Below the pieces are notes generated by a model. The model worked only from the letters and a program-made list of their open reading frames with translations. It was not told where the DNA came from and did no database searches. The translations under genes were made by a program, and so were the position numbers. A stretch of DNA of 6,597 nucleotides from the NCBI GenBank assembly GCA_030536675.1, contig JAUNPM010000034.1, positions 4,235-10,831 of the forward strand. Direction: 5' to 3'. The first letter of the stretch is position 1, and each line of letters opens with the position of its first letter. The DNA comes from Clostridia bacterium. GTDB lineage: Bacteria > Bacillota > Clostridia > Lachnospirales > CAG-274. Below are positions 1-6,597 of the stretch, piece by piece.

Positions 1-1
1 A

Positions 2-652
2 AGGATAAAATCTTGTATCTAAATTTCTATATATACAATAATACCAATATATACCATCATATTCACCGATTTTAAGAATACGCCTTGTTGTTCCGTCATA
101 AAAGCTAAAAGCTATATCAACATATGAAGTATCATTTGTGTCTATATCAACAGAAGAAGCCATAAGTGATATATATGTATCACTAAGTAGATTAGACTGC
201 AAAAACTCAAAATCACAGTTTAAATTGCCATTGTTTACTGTTTCATCGTTTTCATAAGGAATTTTAATAAGCATTTTATTTATTTTTAAACCAGAAGATA
301 ATAATATAAATTTGTTTTTCAAACTTTCACTAACATCAGCCTTATAGCCTTTGTTACTGTAGAAAGTAAGGTCTTTTTGCGGATAGTTAAATGGAATTGA
401 AATTTGTTTATATTCATTGATTTTGTCTATCTCATTTAATTCATATATTAGTTCCGACAAAAATTTTTTATTATTTATATATAATTTTTCAATATCGTTT
501 TTGGTCGTATAAGTAGTTATAACAGGTTCATCCAATTTATCAACGATTTGATTTTCTATTTTAGCAAATTCAACAGACATAATTTTTAAAAATATAAACA
601 ATATAAGTATTAAAACAATGAGTGTAATATTAATTATATAGAGTTTTTTCAT
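2..652 (-). CDS. Membrane-anchored protein of unknown function (N-terminal part, cut by window edge)
   Basis: An open frame runs leftward from ATG at 652-650 for 217 codons without a stop to the left edge, so the C-terminus is missing. A strong Shine-Dalgarno (GGGGGA, about 658-663) lies 5 to 6 bases before the ATG and supports this start. Residues 2-3 are lysines. Residues about 4-24 form one long run of Leu, Ile, Val and Phe, which reads as an uncleaved signal anchor with the rest of the chain outside the cell. There is no lipobox cysteine. The visible extracytoplasmic part is rich in Asn, Lys, Asp, Ile and Tyr, and has an aromatic cluster near residues 201-208 (Y, W, YY). I recognise no family. 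The gene is divergent from dnaE and shows no functional link to it. Base composition is more AT-rich than in the other genes here. I am sure that it is a gene but have no view on its role. Confidence 0.8.
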   Translation of the reverse strand, partial: MKKLYIINITLIVLILILFIFLKIMSVEFAKIENQIVDKLDEPVITTYTTKNDIEKLYINNKKFLSELIYELNEIDKINEYKQISIPFNYPQKDLTFYSNKGYKADVSESLKNKFILLSSGLKINKMLIKIPYENDETVNNGNLNCDFEFLQSNLLSDTYISLMASSVDIDTNDTSYVDIAFSFYDGTTRRILKIGEYDGIYWYYCIYRNLDTRFYP

Positions 653-743
653 ATAATTCCCCCGTTTATTTAGAGCTGCTTATAGTGTGGTTATATTTAA
701 ATGAAAGTAAAATAATAATTTTTTTGGTTTGATTTTAATGCTA

Positions 744-749
744 ATTATA
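744..749 (-). promoter_or_regulatory. Possible -10 element for the leftward anchored-protein gene
   Basis: The minus strand reads exactly TATAAT here, about 90 bases before the leftward ATG. The hexamer 17 bases further upstream (767-772, AATTAT on the minus strand) is a poor -35, and there is no TGn extension. In DNA this AT-rich a perfect -10 can occur by chance, so this is a weak call. Confidence 0.25.
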
Positions 750-776
750 CTATTGGGTAAAACTGTATAATTAAAT

Positions 777-805
777 TTGACTACTTCTTGTTTTTAATCT
801 ATCAT
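777..805 (+). promoter_or_regulatory. Sigma-A type promoter, probably for dnaE
   Basis: A -35 hexamer TTGACT (777-782) and a -10 hexamer TATCAT (800-805) each match the consensus at five of six positions and are separated by the ideal 17 bases. The expected transcription start is about 812, so the leader before the preferred dnaE start would be about 150 bases. This is the best promoter match in the intergenic region and faces dnaE. Confidence 0.6.
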
Positions 806-943
806 ATTCACCATATATTGTCAATACATTTTTAATATATTGTTAAAAATATACAAAAACATTGAGATTTATTTTTAGCTTGATTAAAGTATGGCAATGA
901 ATTATAATAAATGTAATGGTAATGTTAAATTATGTTTTAGGGA

Positions 944-949
944 AAAGGA
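944..949 (+). promoter_or_regulatory. Ribosome binding site deciding the dnaE start
   Basis: AAAGGA lies 10 bases before ATG 960. The upstream in-frame ATG at 891 is preceded by an in-frame TAA (885-887) and an AT-rich stretch with no Shine-Dalgarno match. The site therefore favours 960 as the translation start. Confidence 0.65.
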
Positions 950-959
950 AAGTTGTTTT

Positions 960-3900
960 ATGGATAATAAACGGGATTTTACTCATTTACACGTACATAC
1001 GGAATTTAGTCTTTTGGACGGCTCTGCAAAAATCAAAGAACTTGTTAAAAGATGTAAAGAGCTTGGTATGGACTCTTTGGCAATAACAGACCACGGTGTA
1101 ATGTATGGCTGCATAGATTTTTACAAGGCGTGCAAGGCTGAGGGGATAAAGCCTGTTATAGGCTGTGAGGTTTATGTTGCGTCTAAATCAAGATTTGACA
1201 AAGAAGCATCTGAGGATAATTTTTATTATCATTTAGTGCTTTTGGCAAAGGACAACAAGGGATATTCTAATTTGACTAAAATGGTGTCATACGGATTTAC
1301 TGAAGGCTTTTATAAGAAACCCCGTATAGATTTTGAACTGCTTGAAAAGTATCACGAGGGAATAATTGCTTTAAGTGCCTGCCTTGCAGGTCCCGTTGCA
1401 CGTACAGTGTTAAGAGTGGGATATGACAGAGCTAAGGAAATGGCTTTAAAATACAGCAGCCTTTTTGGCGAAGATTTTTATTTGGAGCTTCAGGATCATG
1501 GTATGGCTGAACAGAAACAGGTAAATCAGGCGCTTATGAGGATACACGAAGAAACGGGTATACCTCTTGTGGCAACAAATGATTCCCACTATATAAGGGC
1601 AGAGGATGCAGAGGCTCACGACATTCTTTTGTGTATACAGACAGGTGTAACTATAAACACTCCTAACAGAATGAGATATGAGGGCGGGCAGTTTTATTTG
1701 AAATCTCCCGAGGAAATGTATTCATTGTTTCCTTATGCAAGGGAGGCTTGCGAAAATACGGTTAAAATTGCCGAAAAGTGTAATGTTGAGTTTGAATTTA
1801 ATAAGTATAAGCTCCCCCGTTTTGACGTGCCCGAAAATTACACACCTCTTGAATATTTAAGAGAGCTTTGTGAAAAGGGCGTAAAGGAAAGATATGGGGA
1901 GTTAAGTGAAAGCCTTAAGGAAAGACTTGATTATGAGCTTGACACAATATCTTCAATGGGCTTTGTGGATTACTTTCTTATTGTATGGGACTTTATAAAG
2001 TATGCTAAGGATAATGGCATTGCCGTAGGTCCGGGAAGAGGCTCTGCCGCAGGCTCAATTGTGGCATATTCATTGAGAATAACGGATATTGACCCTATTA
2101 AATTTAACCTTATTTTTGAAAGATTTTTAAATCCCGAAAGAGTAACAATGCCTGATATTGATATCGATTTTTGTTATGAAAGACGTCAGGAAGTCATTGA
2201 TTATGTTATAAAAAAATACGGATCCGAGCAGGTTGCTCAAATAATAACATTTGGTACAATGGCTGCAAAAAATGCCATAAGAGATGTAACACGTGCTCTT
2301 GATATGCCTTATTCAGAAGGCGACAGAATTGCCAAAATGATACCAAACGACTTACATATTACAATAGCAGATGCTCTAAAGAAAAATCCTGAGTTTAAAA
2401 GCATATATGACAATGAAGAACAGGTGAAAAGAGTTGTAGATATGAGTATGAAACTTGAAGGATTGCCAAGACATACATCTACTCATGCGGCAGGGGTAAT
2501 TATATCAGATAAGCCTGTAGTTGAGTATGTGCCTCTTAACCTGAACGTAAAGGACGGATCTGTAACAACACAGTATATTATGACTACCTGTGAAGAACTG
2601 GGACTGCTTAAAATGGATTTTCTGGGGCTTAGAACCCTTACGGTCATACAGAATGCCTTTAATGAAGTGAACAGAAAATACGGCACCGAGCTTAACGGTG
2701 ACAACATAGACTACAATGACAGAGAGGTATATGATTTAATATCAAGCGGCAAAACACAGGGGGTGTTTCAGCTTGAAAGTCCCGGTATGACATCGTTTAT
2801 GAAAGAGCTTAAGCCTGACAGTATCGATGATATTATAGCGGGCATATCTCTTTACAGACCGGGTCCAATGGATTTTATACCTCAGTATATAAAGGGAAAA
2901 AATGACAGAAATAACGTAACTTATACTCACCCTCTTCTTGAGCCTATATTAAAGGAAACATACGGCTGTATTGTGTACCAGGAGCAGGTAATGCAGATAG
3001 TCAGAGAGCTTGCAGGGTATTCACTTGGAAGAAGTGATATGGTAAGACGAGCTATGTCAAAGAAAAAAGTTGACGTTATGGCAAGAGAAAGAGAGAAATT
3101 TATAAACGGTGATGATGAGGTGCCGGGCTGTGTTGCAAAGGGTATAAAAAGTGAGATCGCAAATGAAATATTTGATGAAATGACTGATTTTGCAAAGTAT
3201 GCCTTTAACAAATCTCATGCTGCCTGTTATGCCGTAGTTGCTTATCAGACTGCATGGCTTAAATGCCATTATCCCGCAGAGTTTATGGCGGCGCTTATGA
3301 CAAGCGTAATAGGTAATCCCGATAAAGTATCCGCTTATATAGGCACTTGTAAGCAAATGGGAATAAAAGTCTTACCTCCCGATATCAACAGAGGATTTGG
3401 CAATTTCTCTACTTGCAGCGAGGGAATATTGTTTTGTCTGTCTGCCGTTAAGTCTGTGGGAAGACAGGTAATTGACGATATTGTAAATGAAAGGGAGAAA
3501 AAGGGGAGGTTTGTATCCTTAAGTGATTTTATAAACAGAATGTATGAAAGCATCAATTCAAGGGCTATTGAAAATCTTATACTTTGCGGTGCTTTTGATT
3601 CTATGGGAGGCAAAAGATCCCAGTATATGAACATATATGCCTCCCTATATGACGGGGTAAGAAACAATGCAAGGAATAATATTGCGGGACAAATGGACCT
3701 GTTTGGTATGAATGATGGGGGAGAAGAAAATAAAAATAACATTGATAATTTACCCGATATGGATGAATTCAGTGATAAATATAAGTTTTCAAAGGAAAAG
3801 GAGATATTGGGTGTGTATGTAAGCGGAAATCCTCTTGATAAGTATTGGAATAAGCTAAAAAAATATATAAGCAGGGTAACGACCGATTTTCCTGTGGAAG

Positions 3901-4421
3901 CGGAAGATTTTAATGATAAAAATAAGGTGGCGGATAGGGAAAGCGTGGTAATTGCAGGCTTTATATCAAGTGTGGTAACTAAGTTTACAAAGAATAATAA
4001 GGTTATGGCTTTTATTACAGTTGAGGATATTTTTGGAGCAATTGAAGTTATTATTTTCCCGGATACGTTTAATAAATTTTCTTATATATTGAAGGAAGAA
4101 GAAATTGTAATAATAAAAGGAAGAGCCTCAATAGCGGAGGATCAGCCCTCTAAGGTCATATGCGAGGAATTAAAGACTTATGAACAAATAGAGGAATTTG
4201 CCAAGACCTTGTGGATAAAGATACCTAAGGGGAGTAATGTTACTGCGGAAAATGTGGCGGGAATCACGTCAAGGTACAGAGGAAATTCAAAGGTAATAAT
4301 TTATATTGAGGAAACAAAACAAAGGCTTAATGCAAATATTGATAATTATGTTAAATTAGGTGATGATATAATAAGCGAGCTTAAAAGCCTTTTAGGTGAA
4401 AATAATGTTTTGGTAAAATAG
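960..4421 (+). CDS. dnaE: DNA polymerase III alpha subunit, DnaE type
   Basis: This is a C-family DNA polymerase that extends primers at the replication fork. In low-GC Gram-positives with PolC, it typically extends RNA primers before hand-off to PolC. The product is 1153 residues, normal for the family. Residues 9-210 form a PHP domain with HxH (11, 13), TDHG (43-46), E70, H91, C141 and NDSH (207-210). GPGRGSAAGS (357-366) and PDIDIDF (398-404) mark the polymerase palm; D401, D403 and D553 (in KMDFLGLRT) fit the catalytic aspartates. FNKSHAACYA (749-758) is in the fingers region. QMDLF (911-915) matches the internal sliding-clamp-binding motif. Residues about 995-1070 look like the OB fold. 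There is no PolC-type DEDD exonuclease insertion, so it is not PolC. I chose 960 because family proteins begin close to the FTHLHVHTEFS motif and a Shine-Dalgarno precedes it. ATG 891 would add 23 residues without family character. No frameshift or intein is visible. Confidence 0.97.
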   Translation: MDNKRDFTHLHVHTEFSLLDGSAKIKELVKRCKELGMDSLAITDHGVMYGCIDFYKACKAEGIKPVIGCEVYVASKSRFDKEASEDNFYYHLVLLAKDNKGYSNLTKMVSYGFTEGFYKKPRIDFELLEKYHEGIIALSACLAGPVARTVLRVGYDRAKEMALKYSSLFGEDFYLELQDHGMAEQKQVNQALMRIHEETGIPLVATNDSHYIRAEDAEAHDILLCIQTGVTINTPNRMRYEGGQFYLKSPEEMYSLFPYAREACENTVKIAEKCNVEFEFNKYKLPRFDVPENYTPLEYLRELCEKGVKERYGELSESLKERLDYELDTISSMGFVDYFLIVWDFIKYAKDNGIAVGPGRGSAAGSIVAYSLRITDIDPIKFNLIFERFLNPERVTMPDIDIDFCYERRQEVIDYVIKKYGSEQVAQIITFGTMAAKNAIRDVTRALDMPYSEGDRIAKMIPNDLHITIADALKKNPEFKSIYDNEEQVKRVVDMSMKLEGLPRHTSTHAAGVIISDKPVVEYVPLNLNVKDGSVTTQYIMTTCEELGLLKMDFLGLRTLTVIQNAFNEVNRKYGTELNGDNIDYNDREVYDLISSGKTQGVFQLESPGMTSFMKELKPDSIDDIIAGISLYRPGPMDFIPQYIKGKNDRNNVTYTHPLLEPILKETYGCIVYQEQVMQIVRELAGYSLGRSDMVRRAMSKKKVDVMAREREKFINGDDEVPGCVAKGIKSEIANEIFDEMTDFAKYAFNKSHAACYAVVAYQTAWLKCHYPAEFMAALMTSVIGNPDKVSAYIGTCKQMGIKVLPPDINRGFGNFSTCSEGILFCLSAVKSVGRQVIDDIVNEREKKGRFVSLSDFINRMYESINSRAIENLILCGAFDSMGGKRSQYMNIYASLYDGVRNNARNNIAGQMDLFGMNDGGEENKNNIDNLPDMDEFSDKYKFSKEKEILGVYVSGNPLDKYWNKLKKYISRVTTDFPVEAEDFNDKNKVADRESVVIAGFISSVVTKFTKNNKVMAFITVEDIFGAIEVIIFPDTFNKFSYILKEEEIVIIKGRASIAEDQPSKVICEELKTYEQIEEFAKTLWIKIPKGSNVTAENVAGITSRYRGNSKVIIYIEETKQRLNANIDNYVKLGDDIISELKSLLGENNVLVK

Positions 4422-4436
4422 CATAAGGATATTAGG

Positions 4437-4451
4437 GTCGAATTTTTCGAC
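4437..4451. other. Small perfect hairpin after dnaE
   Basis: GTCGAA (4437-4442) and TTCGAC (4446-4451) form a 6-base-pair stem with a TTT loop, starting 16 bases after the dnaE stop. No T-run follows it, so alone it is unlikely to terminate. It may protect the mRNA 3' end or assist the larger hairpin just downstream. Confidence 0.4.
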
Positions 4452-4457
4452 AGTAGG

Positions 4458-4498
4458 AGCGGAGCTGTTACTATGAAAGTGATAGCTCCGCTGCTTTT
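4458..4498 (+). terminator. Likely intrinsic terminator for dnaE, possibly bidirectional
   Basis: AGCGGAGCT (4458-4466) pairs perfectly with AGCTCCGCT (4484-4492). The stem continues inward through 4467-4472 with 4478-4483, including two G-U pairs, to give about 15 pairs and a 5-base loop (4473-4477). On the plus strand it is followed by GCTTTT and more T-rich sequence, a modest U-tract. On the minus strand the downstream side lacks a T-run. It lies between two convergent genes, so it probably ends dnaE transcription and may also slow transcription coming from the peptidase gene. Confidence 0.7.
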
Positions 4499-4508
4499 AA
4501 ATTGATAT

Positions 4509-5429
4509 TTATTTTGAAAGTGTAACGGCACGCTCTATTGCGTTTTCCATTACTTGGCAGGCAAGAGTGCCCACAACGTTTATATCGGCTTCAAAGTTTC
4601 CTACGGAAAGAGCATAAACGCTGTCACCGTCTGCCAATGTGTGGACGGGAGAAATGCGGCGGGCAAGACCGTTTTGCGCCATTGAAGCAACCTTGCAAAG
4701 CATAGCCTTTGACAATTTGGCATTTGTAATTATTGCTCCTATGGTCGTGTTGCCTGTAAACTGACTTTTGGGTGCAAGGGATCTATACATTTCTTCTTTA
4801 AAGTCAAGAAATTGAGTGCCGTCTTTATTTGTAAGACCTGCGATTTTATTTCCTTTGCTGTCGAAAACATCGCCAAAGGCATTTACAATAACAAGGGCGC
4901 CTAATTTAAGCCCGCCTACCTCAACGGCATATATGCCAAGACCTGATTTTTGCGCCTGTGACATACCGTAAAGTTTGCCTACTGCTGCGCCTGTACCTCC
5001 GCCTACGGAGCCTTCTTTTATTTCGTTAAGCTCTGAATTTAAGCAGGCTTCATAGCCCATTTTTTTGTCGGGGCGGACTTTGCCGTTTTTATAGGCAAGG
5101 TCAAATATACAGCTTTGGCAAACAAGAGGCACAACTCCCACACCTACGTTGAGTCCTATGTTTCTTTCTTCAAGATATTCCATTACACCTGAAGAGGCAT
5201 CAAGCCCGTAAGCTGAACCTCCGCTTAAAACAAGGGCATTTATAAAATCTGCCTGCATAAGGGGATTTAAAAGGGGCGTTTCTCTTGAAGCCGGTCCGCC
5301 CCCTCTTATGTCTACGCCTGCCGCCATTCCTTCTTTTGAAATAATGACTGTTAAGCCTGTGCCGTTTTCAATGTCCTGTGCATTGCCTATGTTTATGTTT
5401 CCTATATCGGTCAATTTAATTTCTTTCAT
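4509..5429 (-). CDS. P1-family (S58, DmpA/NylC-like) self-processing peptidase or amidase
   Basis: The product has 306 residues, full length for the P1 family, which includes DmpA-type aminopeptidases, beta-peptidyl aminopeptidases and the nylon oligomer amidase NylC. Members are made as inactive precursors and cleave themselves before a Ser or Thr that becomes the N-terminal nucleophile. Visible family features are IRGGGPASRET (41-51), LSGGSAYGLDASSGV (68-82), GSVGGGTGAAVGK (140-152) and FTGNTTIGAI (224-233). Cleavage is predicted between N227 and T228, giving chains of about 227 and 79 residues with Thr as nucleophile, as in NylC rather than the Ser of DmpA. The DGD at 267-269 fits the acidic active-site residues. 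No signal peptide is seen, so it is probably cytoplasmic. The gene overlaps the upstream regulator by 14 bases, and its GGAGGA site lies inside that gene, which implies coupled translation. The substrate cannot be told from sequence. Confidence 0.93.
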   Translation of the reverse strand: MKEIKLTDIGNINIGNAQDIENGTGLTVIISKEGMAAGVDIRGGGPASRETPLLNPLMQADFINALVLSGGSAYGLDASSGVMEYLEERNIGLNVGVGVVPLVCQSCIFDLAYKNGKVRPDKKMGYEACLNSELNEIKEGSVGGGTGAAVGKLYGMSQAQKSGLGIYAVEVGGLKLGALVIVNAFGDVFDSKGNKIAGLTNKDGTQFLDFKEEMYRSLAPKSQFTGNTTIGAIITNAKLSKAMLCKVASMAQNGLARRISPVHTLADGDSVYALSVGNFEADINVVGTLACQVMENAIERAVTLSK

Positions 5430-6567
5430 TTGTTTCCTCCGTATTTCTTTTAAATTTTAAAAAGTTTTTTATTTTAAATGCAGTGTAAAGCTCATACTTT
5501 GTGGTTACTGAATCAAGGTTTATGTTAAAAAGCTCTTTTATTTTTTTTATGCGGTAATTAATAGTGTTTCTGTGACAGTTTGTGACCTCGGCTGTTTTGA
5601 TTATGCTGTAGTCTGATTCAATGTATTTTTCAAGGGTGTATTCAAAATCGCTGTTGTGCAATTTGTCGTATTGATGTATTTTGCCCAAAGCATTGCCGTA
5701 AAAATCGGAAAGAACAGACGTTTCGTTTACGGAAAAAAATATTCCGTAAATTCCAGAATCTTTGAAATACATTATTTTTTTGCCTTTGCTTGTGCCAAAT
5801 AAAAGAGCGTTTCTGCCTTGGGAGAGGGCATAGGGCAAATTGTAAGCTCCCTTAAAAACAGAGCTTATTCCTATACAAATATCGGGCAAATATTCGCAGA
5901 TATAAGAGGTAAAGGCATCTATGCTTTTATTTTCCGTAAGTATTACAAAATTGCTGTTATACTGAAACAAGCGGCATTGTGTATTGCTGTTGTTGGAATA
6001 GTTTTCAGTGGTTATGTGCAAAAGCCTGTCGGTCACTATATCGGGTTTTGAACGTATATAAAAAAGCACGTAATCTTTATTTAAAAAGTTAAGCTCCGAA
6101 AGGTGAGAAATATCGGGTCTGTTCCCCTCGGCTATTTGAATAAGTGCGTCGGAAATAACATCATATTTTTTATTTTCATAAAAGAAACGGTTATATATAT
6201 CTTCCGCAATGTCTGAAATATGTATATGCCAAGGCATTATAAAAAGGGGCAGCTTGTTTTTGGTGCATAGCTCCTTTACATTGCTTGTGATTTGGGCGGG
6301 AGTTATATATTTGCCTGTGTTTATAATAAGTCCGCAGGAATTATGCTGTGAAAGCTTTGTTATAAGCTCTATGAGCCAGCTTTCGTTTTTGCAGCCCAAG
6401 CCTGTTGTTATGACAAGCTCTCCGCCTCTTAAAAAGTCTATGTTATATATATCCTCTGTAAAATAGAGCCAGTGTACCGCTTTAAAAAGTCCGTTTTCAC
6501 CGCTTATTAATTTAAGGCTGTATCTGGATCTTATTTCGTTGTAAAGATCGTTAAGTATAATTGACAA
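5416..6567 (-). CDS. PucR/CdaR-type transcriptional regulator with C-terminal helix-turn-helix
   Basis: The product has 383 residues in the usual PucR-family order. Residues about 8-125 are the N-terminal PucR ligand-sensing domain, with LKLISGENGL (18-27), FLRGGELVITTG (45-56) and FIMPWHI (109-115). Residues about 160-275 resemble the CdaR GGDEF-like middle domain. Residues about 308-370 form the HTH_30 DNA-binding domain, with helix-turn-helix TAEVTNCHRNTINYRIKKI near 325-343. Relatives control purine catabolism (PucR) or sugar-acid use (CdaR), usually as activators of neighbouring genes. The start is TTG at 6567-6565: an AAAGGA site lies 8 bases upstream and an in-frame TAA sits at 6594-6592, leaving no ATG or GTG option. 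The gene precedes the peptidase gene and overlaps it by 14 bases, so it may control the pair. The effector is unknown. The promoter lies beyond the right edge. Confidence 0.9.
   Translation of the reverse strand: MSIILNDLYNEIRSRYSLKLISGENGLFKAVHWLYFTEDIYNIDFLRGGELVITTGLGCKNESWLIELITKLSQHNSCGLIINTGKYITPAQITSNVKELCTKNKLPLFIMPWHIHISDIAEDIYNRFFYENKKYDVISDALIQIAEGNRPDISHLSELNFLNKDYVLFYIRSKPDIVTDRLLHITTENYSNNSNTQCRLFQYNSNFVILTENKSIDAFTSYICEYLPDICIGISSVFKGAYNLPYALSQGRNALLFGTSKGKKIMYFKDSGIYGIFFSVNETSVLSDFYGNALGKIHQYDKLHNSDFEYTLEKYIESDYSIIKTAEVTNCHRNTINYRIKKIKELFNINLDSVTTKYELYTAFKIKNFLKFKRNTEETNERN
5435..5440 (-). promoter_or_regulatory. Ribosome binding site of the peptidase gene, inside the regulator gene
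   Basis: The minus strand reads GGAGGA, 5 bases before ATG 5429-5427. The site lies within the last codons of the upstream regulator gene. This supports both the chosen start and translational coupling. Confidence 0.85.
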
Positions 6568-6575
6568 AATAACAG

Positions 6576-6581
6576 TCCTTT
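6576..6581 (-). promoter_or_regulatory. Ribosome binding site supporting a TTG start
   Basis: The minus strand reads AAAGGA, 8 bases before the TTG codon at 6567-6565. With the in-frame stop at 6594-6592, it makes TTG the only sensible start for the PucR-type regulator. Confidence 0.8.
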
Positions 6582-6597
6582 CGGTTTTGGTTTATAT

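Larger units (their letters stand above)
653..959. other. AT-rich divergent intergenic region and dnaE leader
   Basis: This is the gap between the ATG of the leftward anchored-protein gene and the preferred dnaE start. It holds a good rightward promoter (777-805), a perfect TATAAT in the leftward direction (744-749) and a 9-base direct repeat (813-821 and 835-843). If transcription begins near 812, the dnaE mRNA has a leader of roughly 150 bases. I saw no riboswitch-like structure, strong terminator-like hairpin or leader peptide with a Shine-Dalgarno in it. The stretch 891-959 is open in the dnaE frame but is judged to be untranslated. Confidence 0.6.

Noticed and set aside
806..959. Possible riboswitch or attenuator in the dnaE leader
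   Set aside because: The stretch is very AT-rich, has no strong GC stem with a T-run, and contains no conserved riboswitch core that I recognise.
2483..3742. Several minus-strand open frames of 62 to 135 codons inside dnaE
   Set aside because: They lie opposite the strongly conserved dnaE frame, resemble no family, overlap one another and have no convincing ribosome binding sites. They are shadows of the real gene.
960..4421. Intein or PolC-type exonuclease insertion in the polymerase gene
   Set aside because: The motifs follow in normal order and spacing, and the total length is normal for DnaE, which leaves no room for an insertion.
4346..4531. Minus-strand open frame of 61 codons spanning the dnaE end and the peptidase end
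   Set aside because: It runs through the terminator hairpin and overlaps both genes, with no family resemblance. It is a chance frame.
5818..6466. Plus-strand open frames of 77 and 85 codons inside the regulator gene
   Set aside because: They are antisense to a clearly recognisable PucR-type protein and have no independent coding evidence.
1..6597. Mobile element, CRISPR array, tRNA or rRNA
   Set aside because: I saw no transposase, spaced direct repeats, terminal inverted repeats or RNA gene signatures.

Overview
The window looks like an ordinary chromosomal segment of a low-GC Gram-positive bacterium, most likely a Clostridia-type anaerobe. This is inferred from the AT-rich DNA, the heavy use of AGA and ATA codons, the strong purine-rich Shine-Dalgarno sequences, and the lineage feel of the DnaE and PucR-type proteins. 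The genus cannot be fixed from the sequence alone. I see no mobile element, CRISPR array, rRNA or tRNA.

Layout from left to right: (1) a minus-strand gene cut by the left edge (652 down to 2) encodes an unrecognised protein with one N-terminal membrane anchor. (2) A very AT-rich divergent intergenic region follows (653-959), with a good sigma-A-type promoter reading rightward (777-805). (3) dnaE, the replicative DNA polymerase III alpha subunit, is on the plus strand. Its probable true start is 960, not the earlier in-frame ATG at 891. The PHP metal site, the catalytic aspartates and an internal clamp-binding motif are all visible. (4) A short convergent intergenic region (4422-4508) carries two hairpins, the second of which is a likely terminator. 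(5) A two-gene minus-strand operon fills the right end: a PucR-type regulator starting with TTG at 6567, and overlapping its end by 14 bases a P1-family (DmpA/NylC-like) self-processing peptidase or amidase (5429 down to 4509).

The dnaE gene appears to be transcribed alone from its own promoter and to stop at the convergent hairpins. The regulator and the peptidase are almost certainly co-transcribed and translationally coupled, so the regulator plausibly senses a compound connected with the peptidase substrate. That link is inferred from position only. No clearly new system is evident. The regulator-peptidase pair, whose substrate is unknown, and the unidentified anchored protein are the parts least explained by known biology.
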